A model generated the notes under the pieces. That model made no database searches. It was not told the DNA's origin and saw nothing but the letters and a program-made list of their open reading frames with translations. Shown here piece after piece: positions 33,480 to 45,614 of a stretch of DNA of 64,000 nt (position 1 is its first letter; every line of letters begins with the position of its first letter). Both the position numbers and the translations under genes were made by a program. Source of the DNA: Cristatella mucedo (lineage: Eukaryota > Bryozoa > Phylactolaemata > Cristatellidae); NCBI GenBank assembly GCA_009760855.2, contig WPIO01000245.1, forward strand, positions 62,001 through 126,000. The letters are read 5' to 3'.

Positions 33480-34000
33480 GAGGGATTCTCGGAAATAATC
33501 TCCCACCCCTTTATGAGAACTATAGGAGTTATGTCCCTTAAAACACATTTATTCATATTTCTCAAATACAATTGACGAACAGGAATTCAACTTTGTACAA
33601 ACAACAAGAGCATGATGCTTTATTTACCTTTTTATGTAACCATAGTGCCACTTTGACCTTCTGATTACCTGTAAAAGTCAAGGTCGAATTTTTGCTTCGG
33701 TGTATCCCTTTGGTTTTATTCAAACAGATTCATTACAATGCATTGTAGAAATAGGTTCAACATCTAAAAAGATGCAAAAAACTTTGTTTTAGTCTGTTTT
33801 CTTCGCAAAAGTAATAAAAAAGATTTTTGACGTTTAAAAAATTGCATTATTCAGTAAAATGTCGACCATGTGACTTTAAAGGACAGTCGTGCTGTAATAA
33901 CTTCACATACAACCAAAATTGGGAACTCCATGGGTAAAAGATTTTAACCAGAGCACATATTCCAAATTTTAAGGCGATTTTGCCGTATATGGTCAATCTG
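33480..34000. mobile_element. Dispersed element C, copy 1
   Basis: Three blocks recur at 62975-63480 in the same order: 'ggagttatgtccctt' with 'acatttattcatatt' (33525-33560), 'ttgaccttct' to 'aaaagtcaaggtc' (33653-33685), and 'atattccaaatttt' (33957-33970). Spacing is almost the same in both copies (130 and 302 bp here, 125 and 311 bp there). No ORF. Probably a non-autonomous transposable element of unknown class. Confidence 0.6.
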
Positions 34001-34289
34001 TAGCATCTCAAAGGCTAAAGCCTAACTGTTCAGGAAGCACAGTCAATGTAGCCAACTTATAGCTCAACCAGCTGGCAGCCTATACCTAGATGTCATAAAA
34101 AGCACATAAACGTCATAAAATGTTGCTAATACTTTAATGTCTTTTTGGCGGATCATACATTTCACACAATCGTAATTTCTAGTTTATGGGGTCACTATTG
34201 TCAGAGATATGACATAAGCATGATAGCAAAGGTAGGCATGATAGCTCTCAAGCCGCCAGCGGTCAAACTACGCCGGCGGCTCAAAACTC

Positions 34290-34590
34290 AAAACTCTGGA
34301 GTATCACACTGAGATAAGACCTGACTATTGCAATGCATCGCCACTAATTTCCAGGCCAATTGAGAGGATCTCAAGAATGATTTGAGAAATTCTGCCAGTA
34401 GGTCGAGCAACCTAAGCAGAGAGAATCTACCTACGTCTGCATTCCTCGTTAGGTCGTTCTACACTCGTAGTAATAAAGAGTTAGTGGTGTGATTAGTTAT
34501 AAAACCAGACCGGAACTTACAAGTAAGGTTTAAAGGTTCAATATATGAGCTCAGCTGATAATCCACGACTCGTTATAGTGTCTTTGATAG
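34290..34590 (-). mobile_element. LINE family A RT fragment
   Basis: Matches the RT region upstream of GVPQGS: the 'LSAAFDAIDH' to 'WFRSYLSERLQS' equivalent (34300-34420) and the QSGFR region (34490-34545), all with frameshifts. No 3' end is attached. Confidence 0.65.
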
Positions 34591-34591
34591 G

Positions 34592-34660
34592 GTGATACTT
34601 TATTAGTAGCGACGGCAGCTGTTAAAGCTCGTCTGCGTTGAACAAATAAAGCTTTTTACT
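34592..34660 (+). mobile_element. SINE S2 tail fragment
   Basis: 'gggtgatactttatt', 'cggcagctgttaaagctc' and 'aataaagctttttac' follow the S2 order but are strongly diverged and lack the tRNA head. Confidence 0.35.
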
Positions 34661-35531
34661 TACAGATAATGAGAGGTACAGCCTTTATGCTTGCCCCAAA
34701 AAAACCGTAGGCATAGCAGTACATGCACGTTAGCCACTTGCATAGTAGCTGATGGAAACGGAAAACTCAGTCATCTTAAGTACATAGACTAGATCTCTAG
34801 CCTTTGTTTCGCCACGGGGTTAGGTTGATCACTGTTGGCGAAGAAGGGCAAGGCGAATGCATTTGATTACTGAAGTCGTAAGTTTGAGCACTTAGAAATA
34901 CAAGTAGTGCCTGGATAAAGTTTATGTTATGCAAGCATGCTTTAGTAATGAATGGTATTAGTAACACTACACTTAATTCGACATGAATAATGCGAATTCA
35001 TAGAGAAACAAACATGCGCTGAACACGACGACATTGCTTGCCAATCACACCGAACCTCATATTATAACTAATCTAGGATTACTTGTAAGAGATTTTCGTG
35101 TGGTCTAGAATACGGATTTGAAAAATAGTTTCTGCCATTCAGTAAATTCAGATTTTGCTTAAAAAATTAAAACCACCGTACGGTGTCAGAGTTGTTTGGC
35201 TCGTTAACTTTAGTAATCAAAAGTTATTATTACAGTTTAAATACAAATTTGGAACCTACAGGAATCGATGAAATAAAGCCAATTATCAGTTCAAGATAGA
35301 TAAATATTACCGCAAAGCTTTGCGTACAACTTCAAAGACTGCAGGAAATCGATTTTTGCAAATTAAATTGACATTCAAACTGCAATCGTAGCCGTCACTA
35401 TTTAAAATAATAATGATACTTTCTGTGGGTGAAATAAGTCTGTCAAGGTGAAAATTGAATCCTTAAAGCAACTCGGTAAACTTTTTTATAAATAATCTGT
35501 AAGTATTTTGGGTGCCATTTTCCGATTAATT
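34661..35531. other. Unassigned
   Basis: No recognised repeat or exon. Confidence 0.4.
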
Positions 35532-35672
35532 TTGTCTTAGCCAGCGGTTAAGGTGCTCGCTTTCGACCAAGGTCTGGCTGAGGTCGTGGGCTCGAGCCCG
35601 GAGGCATATGTGAAGCGCCTGAATAGAGATAAGTTCTCTTGGGGCGCTATACAAATAAATTATATTTTTTTA
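35532..35672 (+). mobile_element. SINE family S1, reference copy
   Basis: The tRNA-like head has box A (tagccagcggttaaggtgc, 35538-35556) and a palindromic box B (gggctcgagccc, 35588-35599). The tail at 35611-35665 mirrors family A's 3' end: AGCGCC (35613-35618) pairs with GGGCGCT (35642-35648), enclosing 'gagataagttctct'. It ends in 'acaaataaattat'. Transcription by RNA polymerase III and retrotransposition by the family A RT are inferred from this architecture. Confidence 0.88.
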
Positions 35673-35894
35673 TTTTAACCCTAATTTCATGTCAGCCTAC
35701 ACGTACTACTAAATCTTGTAATTGCTTTAAAGCTGCAGTTGCACCAAGTTATACTTTTGTCAGCCTTAGTAATAGTCAAAGAGGCCTTTAAAATTGTGAT
35801 AAACTGTCAAAACTAAGAAGTTAAAGAAACTTAACGGAGTCAGCCTTGATTCGGGTATAGAAATTCTTACTTAGGATTGTAGACTTACGTAGTC

Positions 35895-37120
35895 TTTTGC
35901 TTGTTTGGATCGATATTTCCGCAGCTTTTCTTTCTATCGATGCCCTAGTTCTTCTTGAGGGCCTCTAATCTCGACTGGTCAGCACTGGCACTGCACTGCA
36001 ATACTTCAGTCCTATCTCAGTGGGGCAACTCAGAATAATAATGTAAATGGACAAAAATCATCCACGGAGCCTGTGAAGTATGAATTGCCTCAGGGCTCTG
36101 TAATTGGCCCGGTTCTTTTTATGGTTAATGCCCTCCCTCTTGTCAGGTACAATCTTTTAGCTATATGCACATGAAATTCAGCTGAACCTTTGCTTAGATT
36201 CCTCACAGCCAACTTGCACATTGAATTGTCTCAGCTGCCTTGCTGAATATATGGACGACATTCACGAAATGGATGGCAGCAACTTCTGTTAAGTTGATTG
36301 GTGATAAAACCAACCCACTAGGTACGGGCAAACCAAGTATGATTAAAAAAATATAAAGGCTCTCGCTCAAAAATGGCTCTTTGAGCATGTCTCTAGTTAA
36401 ATCAGCACGAAATCTAATCATGGTCAAGTGACCTTTCATCAGACAACCACACCTGCCCCAGTCAAGTCTGCCTGCTTGCAGCAGCATAAAAGTGCCAAAA
36501 TTTGAGTTTGTTTAGATAGGGATACCGCATCTAAACTGGCCCCAGCAGTTCTGACATCTCCTCTTGACTTCTGTAACTCACTGCTTCTTTACCGGCCAGG
36601 TCAATTGGGCGCTTAAATTTTGTGCCAAACTTTACAGCAATTTTTGCCAGTCGTTAGAGTCGCAGTTGCTGAATGCACTATTTCTCGCCGATCTGCACTG
36701 GCTCAAAGTCTAGTATTTCATGGTTCCATCACTCATTTTTAGGTTCTTTATTCTTTGGCTTCAGCCTATCTATATGGTCTAGCTCCCACCAAGCTAGCCA
36801 TCATAGCACTCGCTTTTCAGAATCTAATCATTAACCTATACCTCATACGAACCGAAAATTCTCTGAAGAACGTGGATTTAGTTCGTATGCTCCCAAAGCT
36901 CGGAACTCACGTCGACTTAAGTCACAGCATCCACCAATTTTACCACACTTTAAAGAAGCTAAAGTGCATGTATTTATTGCAGTATTTAGCTGGTCCATGT
37001 GAATCAACCTTCACGTGCTTTTTATTGCTGACACCCTGCATTCTGCCGCTGTTCCTACTTGCATTCAGACTCTCTGCATGTCACACCTAACCATGTTATT
37101 CTTGTTGTCTTTGAGAAAGC
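35895..37120 (+). mobile_element. LINE family A, RT to 3'UTR, decayed
   Basis: It begins at the DLSAAFDAID region (35915-35945, 'cagcttttctttctatcgatg'), with GVPQGS decayed near 36080 ('cctcagggctctg'). The YADD is replaced by a non-coding stretch, the C-terminal region lies near 36740-36960, and the 3'UTR is truncated before the hairpin. No intact frame. Confidence 0.75.
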
Positions 37121-37146
37121 TTGAGTTGATTGAACAAGTTTCTTGT

Positions 37147-37300
37147 GATAATAATACTAATAATGTTATTATATTTGATAAAACACCCTTACCGAACTTG
37201 ATCTCTTTCTAGGCGCTCTACATTCCTGCAAAGGAAGCACGATAGACTTGTTAGTGGTAGCATACTCATTAAATAACTAAAATAACATGGTTATGAGATT
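37147..37300 (-). mobile_element. LINE family A, 3' terminus
   Basis: An imperfect (TAA)n (37147-37171), 'ctaggcgctctacattcctgc' hairpin half and part of the 3'UTR. It faces the plus-strand copy ending just before it, tail to tail. Confidence 0.75.
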
Positions 37301-37984
37301 GTAAACCACAATTGAATTCTCTGTTGGGTCAAAATCAAATCTATTATTAATCTTATTGTCATCAAAGTAATTTTAGTTGATTTAACCAACATTTATAATG
37401 AGATTGCAACATTTCTGTGACAATGTCCTGAAGTTATTCCATTTTAGAAGAAAACGAGCTGTAATGGTTACAAATCATCGTTGCTCGATCAAGTCGTGCC
37501 TCGCACAGTCGACAATTGAATGGAAGTTGACCATCATGGAAGCTTGATTATTGCGTCATACTTTCCTGTTCTTGGAAGACCAGATTTCCACGTCCGAGAG
37601 GCTGCCCTTTAATATCATAAAGATAGCTATCTACTGAGTTTAGTTATTGACAATGGAATCATGAGACCTACTACACTTTAAGTGGAGTGTCATTACACAC
37701 GTCTTGGAACTATAATAGGTATTTGCAATCGCAGAAATCGAAAAATTGACCTGATAAAAAACCCGATTATAAAATGCTATTGTAAAGCTGTAATGAAGGC
37801 TCCGGGCTGCGATCCCCGAGTGCCATTGCTTATCTCTAGTTATATAATATATATCCTTGGTAGAATAAGAGTTGTATAATGGCAAGTGTATTTGGCGACG
37901 TAGGAAGTTAACCTTTTTATAAGTATTTTGTATTTGTTACACAGAAACCACGATCGAATGGTTCGTGTTAGTTTGCTCACTATA
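37301..37984. other. Unassigned
   Basis: No recognised repeat or exon. Confidence 0.4.
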
Positions 37985-38155
37985 AATAATAATAGTAATA
38001 ATGCATTTGCCATAGAGCCTTTAGAGACTTCAATCTCTTTCTACTCATTATAAATTTCTTAAAAAGGAGCCAGATCAGAGTGGCAGCATGCTCAGTGCAC
38101 TACAAGTTCAACATGGCTAGAGGTGATATACACAGTGTCAGCACACACAGGATGA
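37985..38155 (-). mobile_element. LINE family A, degraded 3' terminus
   Basis: A TAA-rich tail, hairpin remnant ('ctttagagacttcaatctctt') and 3'UTR words such as 'cacagtgtcagcac'. It is joined directly to the plus-strand copy at 38180. Confidence 0.55.
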
Positions 38156-38179
38156 TTGATATGCATGTACAAGCTAAAT

Positions 38180-38685
38180 TATATAGGTCTCTTCATTCTA
38201 TGGCTCCAGCCTATCTCTCAGATCTACTCCCCCACCAAGCCAAGCATCGTAGCAACCGCTTTTCAGAATCCAACAATCTACAAATACCTCGTACAAACCT
38301 CAAATTCTTTGGAGACCATGCATTTAGTTCGTATGCTCCCAAAGCCTGGAACTCCCTCCCGACCTGCGTCTGAACATTCCCTGACCTGGCCAAATTTAAA
38401 AGAACTTAAAAACACCTATTTAGGACAGCATTTAGTGGGTCCCTGTGATTTGTCCTTGATGTGCACATGCGTGTTGACACTGTGCATGCAGTCACTAACC
38501 ACATTTGCATGCTGACCCTGTGCATGTCGCCCCTAACCATATTATTCATTTTGTTTGTTTTTCAAGCATGATTTCACTTACCATTCAATTGAATTTCCCT
38601 TTGCAGCAAATATGAAGCGCCTAGAAAGAGATTAAGTTCTCCGAGGGCGCTTTATCAAGTGCATTATTACTATTATTATTATTAC
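38180..38685 (+). mobile_element. LINE family A, 3' 505 bp
   Basis: Starts at 'RSLHSMAPAYLSDLLPHQAKH'. The frame stays open until a TGA after 'LPTCV', and a frameshift follows near 38400. Complete 3'UTR, hairpin and a (TTA)n tail to 38685. Confidence 0.9.
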
Positions 38686-38689
38686 AGCC

Positions 38690-39050
38690 AAGTTTTACCT
38701 ACACAGAAGCGAAAGCCTAGATTTTGCCTGGCATTCCCTTCGTCTAGAGGGCGAGTGTCAACGGTGAAAGAAACGAGCACCGAGCACCGAGCTTTGAGGT
38801 ACCGCACCCATTCAGAGATTCACGGGTGATCTATCTCCGTTCGCATCAATAATTTGGAGTCTTCCCGAGAGATGTGATTTGAAGCATTGCAACGCAGTGC
38901 CAGCGATGTTCAGGCGAGATGATAGGCACTCGAAGACTTGGTGATTGATAATATCAAAACCCGCCGAAAGATAAAAAAAATAGAGTCTGCATTGTTAAAT
39001 ACGATGGTACACCGGCTTATGATTTTATCGATATACGAAGTGTTTCAAAA
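38690..39050 (-). mobile_element. LINE family A RT fragment
   Basis: Minus strand: the RT region from 'AAFD' (about 38960) to the YADD neighbourhood (about 38720), with stops. The 3' half is missing. It adjoins the tail of the previous copy. Confidence 0.65.
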
Positions 39051-39139
39051 TACGTGCTATCTCTCGGCAGATTTTTAGCTTTGAGGTGCCAGCTAAAAAT
39101 TCGGTTTAAGAGCCAGCTCCAGGTACTCCACTGCTAGTT

Positions 39140-39757
39140 GCGACAGGGAACGTCACATTGTATGCCGTTATTCAGGTCAATACAGGTAGGGAAGCTAAGG
39201 ACGTTCCGTTGCAGGAGTCTGCCAACTACCTGGGTGCAATGCCAGTCATGTTTCTCGTTAAAGCAACTAGGCCTCTACAAATGTCTGAGAATATGACCGC
39301 AAGGATAGTTTTCAAGTCCCAGAGGTTTGACAACGTTACTCCTGTGCTGAAAGAGCTAGGATGGCTGCCGGTTTATCGACGGGTAATGAGGGTAGTTGTT
39401 ACGCTGACCCACAACGCCCACCGCGGCTTATCTCCTTCATACCTAGCTGAACTGCTGCATCAGTTCCAGTTTGTTCGCGCCCTCAGATCATGTGTGGACA
39501 ATAAATTAGCTGTCCCACTCCTCCGCCTAAAGACCGTTATCGACAGAAGCTTTAGCTCTGCAGTTCCATAGGCTGTGGAACTCGCTTCCACAATTCTTAC
39601 GCAACGACAAATACTCTTCTGCTGCCGACTATTGCTCGTCCTTTTCAGTGGTCCTGAGCTGCTACTTCCATGCTAGTCACTACCTCAACTGCTCTCTTGA
39701 CTGTGCCTTGTGGCTTTGTGTAGTTACAGACGGAGGGACATTAAATTACATTACATT
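39140..39757 (+). mobile_element. LINE family B, 3' 620 bp
   Basis: The frame at 39158-39571 contains 'TARIVFKSQRFDNVTPVLKELGWLP' and 'SYLAELLHQFQFVRALRSCVDNKLAV', matching the B C-terminal region. A frameshift follows. The 3'UTR is shortened, with an internal deletion after 'cctcaactgctctc' so that part of it is missing. It ends in two or three ACATT-type units (39743-39757). Confidence 0.85.
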
Positions 39758-39905
39758 ATGAGACAAGCTTGTCGAGTTTGTGACCCTAGATGTGAGGAGG
39801 GCTCTGAACATGAGCCACAAGGGACACTGAGTTAGTGTGAAATTTGGATCTCAAGGTTTCAGATAAGTTATCAAAAGGAATACTAAAATACCTAAATACT
39901 GGAAA
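39758..39905 (-). mobile_element. LINE family A endonuclease fragment
   Basis: Reverse complement matches the endonuclease end at 10795-10925: the Asp-Asn-Leu-Ser segment, 'SLVAHVQSPPHI' and 'GHKLDKL' (H-x-LD). One stop falls inside. It directly follows the B tail, so B may have inserted at or near this relic. Confidence 0.6.
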
Positions 39906-40830
39906 GATTGTTTTATTGAAAACATTATGTCATTAGCATTAGTGCAATCACAGGTAAAAGTGGGCTAGACATTTAAGGGAGCGATAGAATACTGCCGCAG
40001 CTGCTAGATTGCTGTCGGAAACTTAAAACAGTACACTCCTAAGATTGCTTCGAGGGGACTCCGAATGGCTTGAAATTGAGGGATGAGATTGTGCTAATGG
40101 TGGACCTAGTGTTTTAATAGCTCTAGGCACTGGCAAAAGAATGAGGAGCGTGTTAAAGTTGCCACGGTAATGGATGGATGGTTAAACGACTTCAACCCGG
40201 TATCGGGCAGAACAAACATTTCTAATTCATTCACATAGTTACGTTATGTATCAGCCCTGGTTCGTTGCAAGTTTAACACGAGTTAAACAACAAGCGTTTA
40301 GATGAGTCCATGAGTTAATAACTTACCTGATGATCAAGAAGATAGCGATATTCACAGCAGTTCAAATGGGAGTTAACCCTGGGAGGGGGGTATAGGATGA
40401 TTCTTTGAATTGCAAACTAGCGGCGTCTTTTTGTCACCGCTCCCTGCAGGCTCAGCAACGCTTTTATTTTTTAATGCACAATTAGTTGAATTTAGCAGGG
40501 GATACCTCATCAAGGAATTCTTTTGAATAATCAAATACAAGTAAACGATAAGCACGATTCTACCTAGTCGGCTGGTTAATAGCACTTCAGGAGTCTAATG
40601 GGGCCGCCTCTAAGTGGCTGACCCTGCTGCAAGCAGTATGTATTTATATGTCGGTGGGCACATTATTTCTAAGAAACTATGGTAAAAAGACAAACGGATT
40701 AGCTTTACCAAATTTCTTAGCTGAATTGCTTTCGGTATAAGATGCTTGCAAGAACATAGATTCTTGGAAGGAAATGCTGCAATGGATGCGATGCGATGGA
40801 TGAGAAACACTCATAGAGCTTGAAGGTGTG
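39906..40830. other. Unassigned
   Basis: No recognised repeat or exon. Confidence 0.4.
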
Positions 40831-40955
40831 TGTAATGTAATGTAATGTATCTCCGGCAGTAACTCCAAAAAGTCATAAAGACCACGTGGGTGTTATGCAG
40901 GAGAGTTTTGTATAGCGCACTCACAGCCTAAGCGGCTTTCGGTACGCATTCGGTG
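40831..40955 (-). mobile_element. LINE family B, 3' terminus only
   Basis: Minus strand: the last ORF codons ('gaatgcgtaccgaaagccgc' equivalent) and 3'UTR end, then ACATT units at 40832-40849. About 125 bp. Confidence 0.8.
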
Positions 40956-41397
40956 GAGCTTGGATTTCTTTGTTAACAGAGGCATGTCGGTAAAAGGAAA
41001 AATTATAAATTATATCAAAGTTATGTTTAAGGGGATTATTATATACAATATAATTAAAATATCACAAAAATAACTATCACCTTCACATAGAAAATTAGCA
41101 TTGAGTTGTAATTTAGTGTACGAGTTCCCCTTACAATGTGTTCCAGTGTCCTAACCACTATTTTATTTGTATTACACGGGATCCACAACGAAGATGAGCG
41201 GTTCATTCTAGGTGAGCATTCCCATCGCTGATAAATCTAGGTGCAGAATGACTTCCAATAAGTCAGGTAATTGAGGCGGCTTAGGAATATACGTAATCCG
41301 TTTTTGCAAGTGAGAGTTATAAAGCATAGTAAGCACCAGCTGTCACCGAAGGCAACATTACAGGTGTGGCGGTGCAGAAGCCCTGCTTATTTATGTT

Positions 41398-41468
41398 TCT
41401 ATATATGTATCTCCATCTGTAACTCCACAAAGACGACAAGACTATGTGGGTGCTGCGCAGGTGCATTA
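41398..41468 (-). mobile_element. LINE family B, 3' terminus remnant
   Basis: About 70 bp: 'gtatctccatctgtaactcc', 'acaaag' and 'tatgtgggtg', matching the B 3' end. No ACATT repeat survives. Confidence 0.6.
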
Positions 41469-41997
41469 TTTTAAATCCATGGCCATCATTAGTAAAATCA
41501 TTTAAAGTTATGGCTTAATGAGATTTATCGCCATTGAGCGTTCAGTTGCCAATGAGAGAGCTCAGGTTGCTACTACGCCGTAGAACAGGGTGAGAGCCTT
41601 CTCTTGGGGAAGGGGATATTACAAAGTTTTTCCGGTATCCTAAAAACAACCTTCACGGTCACTGACAGGATGTATGGGAGTACGTATTGTGTGCGCCTGC
41701 GGCTTCTGCTGCAACAAGCCAATTGCCAGACACTAATGCACACGCCTCACCTATGGCCAGTAGTTAAGCCACTAAAGCAGTGCAGCGTCAGGTCACTAAT
41801 GCAGGTTATATGTCTTGTAATCTGCTGCGATATATTGGGGCCCCATAAATGTGCCCATTGATAGGAATAAAGAAGTCTCGTTTACTTCACACGTGCAACC
41901 ACTGTCTTCATGAGACTGCAACTAGAACAGAAGCCGCTCGAGACACCCTCGCACAGCATATGCTACTCACCATTTACATTCACTGTACAAACTAAGT
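41469..41997. other. Unassigned
   Basis: An 85-codon plus frame (41604-41861) is open but shows no domain or splice sites. No known repeat. Confidence 0.35.
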
Positions 41998-42298
41998 AAT
42001 AATAATAATAATAATAATGCACTTGATAAAGCGCGCTCAGAGAACTTAATCTCTTTCTAGGCGCTTTACATTTGCTGCAAAGTGAAATGCAAATGAATGG
42101 TAAGTAAAATCATGCTTGAACAACAAACAAAATGAATAATACAGTTAGGGGCGAAATGCACAGGGTCAGCATGCTGATGTGGTTAGTGGCAGCATGCACA
42201 GTGTCAGCCCGCATTAGCACATAAAGGACGAATCACAGGTACCCACTAAATGCTGTCCTAAATAAGCGAGTTTTTAAGTTCCTTTTAAATGTACTGAA
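41998..42298 (-). mobile_element. LINE family A, 3' 300 bp, young-looking
   Basis: (TAA)n at 41998-42019, intact hairpin, 3'UTR and the final ORF2 codons. The 5' truncation lies at 'ttttaaatgta'. Little divergence from the reference copies. Confidence 0.9.
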
Positions 42299-42734
42299 AG
42301 TAAAAGTACTGAGGCCGAACTCTGATTGTGAGACCGTATCAGGAACATCTCCTTCACAGTTGGACTTCTGAAATTTGCACGATGGATACCGTTAAAGCTG
42401 GGTAGACGCACAACATTGACTTCGCCATGCTAGTAAAAGAGAACAGAGACAGGAACCAAGACTGAGCACCGGTCTCAGATCCAGAAATAACACATATTTT
42501 AACTCTTTACTGAATATCAGAGTACTTTTAAAGTCTTTCAAATCGATGACAGTTTTAGCTATACTTAAAAATGCCGGTTTTATTTTGATGTCCTAGCAAT
42601 GTTCATAGTGGCAATGTGTCGCAGAAAAAACATGACTCTGGAAGGAAAACTCGCCTGCAGCCGGTTATTCACAGTTGCTAGTTCAAGCCAACTTTAACGA
42701 AATATATAGATAGATGGCCTTACCAACCATATCT
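42299..42734. other. Unassigned
   Basis: No recognised feature. Confidence 0.4.
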
Positions 42735-42970
42735 TTGCATAATAATAATAAAAATTTATTTTTTATATCAGCCTCAGAGAACTATACTTCTTTTTTCTAG
42801 CTACTTTGTGTTTGCTGCAAAAGAAGCATGGTTGAACGGTTTGTGTTAGCATGCTAAATGACAACAACCACAAAATGGCTGGAGTGAGACGCCATGGTTG
42901 GCATGCAAATATCGTTAGTGACAGCACGAACTGTGTCAGCACTCTTTAAGCACAGGAGAGCACATGTGAG
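42735..42970 (-). mobile_element. LINE family A, old 3' fragment
   Basis: A TAA-type tail, a degraded hairpin ('cctcagagaactatacttc') and 3'UTR words ('gttagtgacagcacgaactg'). More diverged than the copy at 41998. Confidence 0.7.
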
Positions 42971-43439
42971 CATTGGACGAAATCTCTCCAGTTCAGCTCC
43001 AGAGGATCGCTTTGACAGAAAGGTATTTTCTTCTTGCCACCTTGGCTGAATGACAGCAGCTGAAGTTTTTTAGAAGAGCATTAAGTGAGCCAGCCACATT
43101 GGATATTGTTTTTTCGCTGCTTTTACCAAGCTGCAGAGCTAGTTATTGACAATCCTTACTACTACTTATGGGAATTGAGTTGTGAAGAGTCCATTCAATT
43201 TACAAAACAACCTCAAAAGATGGGTTAAAGCATGGTTAAAGGCAGTTTTTGAAGTCCTGGTGTAATGAGGCACTAGCCCATTTCGAACACTACCACAATA
43301 TACAAGTGGAATTTCTACCGTGGTGGCATGAAGAAATTAAAAAAATCTTCGGTTTTGCATCTACACTATTGCAACTCGGGCATAGCTGGGCTACTAATAT
43401 AAATAGTAAGCCTACACAGCTATTTATTAATATAGCTGT

Positions 43440-43565
43440 GCATTTTGTCTGCCAATGCCGGAGTAAATAAGTCAAGTTTAGACAATCAATGTTGAAATCA
43501 CCCATAATGACTAAAAATCGATGTCTTGAGAAAAATAGAAACGAGATAAAAGGCAAATCCAAGAT
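43440..43565 (-). pseudogene. Endonuclease fragment of a third LINE
   Basis: The minus-strand frame carries 'RHRFLVIMGDFNIDCLN', the GDFN motif of APE-type endonucleases (Asp and Asn are catalytic). The surrounding residues differ from both A (GDFNVHFDNLSD) and B (GDFNIHIDNLSN). No further LINE sequence is attached. Confidence 0.5.
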
Positions 43566-44744
43566 AATGGAAGACTCACGAGGATTACAAGGTAAGGAGC
43601 TTACCTGGGAATGGTGTGGGGTGGTTGATCGTAGACGTCAGCATTTTATGATTGTGCATCTGTGATTCGGCAATGCTTCTATACAAGCTAGACTTGGCCT
43701 TTTCTAGGACCATAAACAGAGCTATTCTGCAGCATGCCTATAAATTGGTTTGTCACTGGTACAGTTTAAATGCTTATTTGGCAAACAGTGTTGGTTGAGT
43801 AGACACATGATTTTAACTATGTATACGTCATCTAGTGCAAAGCATTTCTATTGATAGCATGTTATTAGCTCAAAGTCACATAAACAGCGATGGACAGCAA
43901 ATCTACGTTTGTAAAGCTTACAGCTCGATTCACATAACCTATAATTCTGTTTTAAAGAAACCAATAACTTATCAAGTTGTCTTGCGAGCTAATTTTAGAT
44001 AAATGCATGGCAATTGAAGAAAACACACTCAGCCCGATACCTCAATTTGTTACAAATCAATTAGAATTGTGAGCTCCATTTCACATTTTGATACATATTT
44101 TTTAACTGTTGTTGGATTTTAATTTCGGGTGATGCAAAGTGATTCTGTCAACAACCAAGTCAAATATCACAACCTGTGACAACTTTTTGAAAATAAACAG
44201 ATTATAAAAGTGCTTAGCTTCAACTTTTCAGAGTATGACAGTGCTGTGAATTGTAAGTACAAAATTGCTTAAACCCCATGTACTGCCATAATAGTGGTAA
44301 TAGATGGCTGCATGTAAGGCAACTCACGTGTGATGCTGCATCACTCCTAGCTTTTTTGAATCAGCACCGAAAAAGCAACCACTTTTAGCTGACCGGCTTA
44401 GCTAGGTGGTGAAGTTGACCCGAGGCACCTCTGCTGCATCTCTCAGTGACCAGCTTACTTCACAACCTTGCCGTAATTTAGTAGATGGGGGATCCCCTCT
44501 GCATTTGAACCAATAGCCTCACTCGCTTCCGGCTATCAGTCTGGTAATACTGCAATCAGGTGAAGATGCCTGCTAGTTTGTTAATCGGAGCCACACCTAG
44601 CCATCGGCCTGTACACTCTACGTCCTACTGCTGTGAGTCTCCCCCAGCAAATTAACCAGCTACGAGTTGACTAGAAGTCTCACCTAGATACTTTACCACC
44701 TCCCTAAAAGTTAGCAGCCTGAGCAGGGTGAGAGCCAGCCTACA
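43566..44744. other. Unassigned
   Basis: Two parts: AT-rich unique DNA to about 44270, then a GC-richer block (44300-44740) with a 'gcatttgaaccaatagc' stretch that could be a decayed tRNA-like box B. That is too weak to call a SINE. Confidence 0.35.
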
Positions 44745-45614
44745 AGCTACGGTGTACAACGACCTACTTAGGAATGCAGACATAGGTCGAGTATCTGCTA
44801 ATTTTGCTCGATCTTTCGGCAGCTTTTGATACTATCGATCACCAAGTTCTTCTATAGCACCTCTTATCTCACCTGGGCAACACTGGCAGTGCTTTGCAAT
44901 GATTCAGGTCCTATCCAAGCTGGAGAATTTGCAGTATTGACTCGAATGGACACAGATCATCCGAGGTACCTCTAAAATATGTGGTACCTCAGGACTCTGT
45001 GTTAAGTCCGGATTCTTTTCACGGTTTAAACTCTCCCTCTTGCTGATGTGATTGCCAAGCACAATATTGGATTTCACTTCTATGAGAGTGACACTCAGTT
45101 GTAACTTTACTCTGATCCCTCCCAGCCCTCGAGAACTTCAATCTATCTCAATTCGTTTGCAGCATGTATTGATGACATCCACACATTCCACTCCGCACTA
45201 AAGAGCGGCCTCGGGCGACTCCTAGCTTGGTGTGGACCTTTACTTGATTTCTCCGTAATACCTTCGGGTATTCCGCTGCTATCTTCGCTGTGACTATTTA
45301 TGAGCTGTCCTCGGATATGCTACACAAAACAGGACCTGCTTAGCACAAGATGCGATGTCGCCATTAGTCGATACCTACCAGCAGGCCTTCTCTGGCGGGT
45401 CAGTGAGAACCTACAAAATCTACGACTCGTAAGTTTAAAGTGTTAAATAGTATTTGTTGCATTAGTAGCCCACCCGCTGTAGCCCTGCACTTTGTGAAAC
45501 GTAGTCCTGCGGCCGTCACCAAGGTCCAATTCAAATTCGAAGAGCCAGCTTCCACCGGGCCGGACGTGAACGGTAGAGAATACGAGCCACTTCATCGCCG
45601 TCGCCCAGTTGTTG

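Noticed and set aside
33655-33685. Nuclear-receptor response element
   Set aside because: The half-site pair sits inside a repeated element and the spacing differs from standard motifs. Kept only as a feature of element C.
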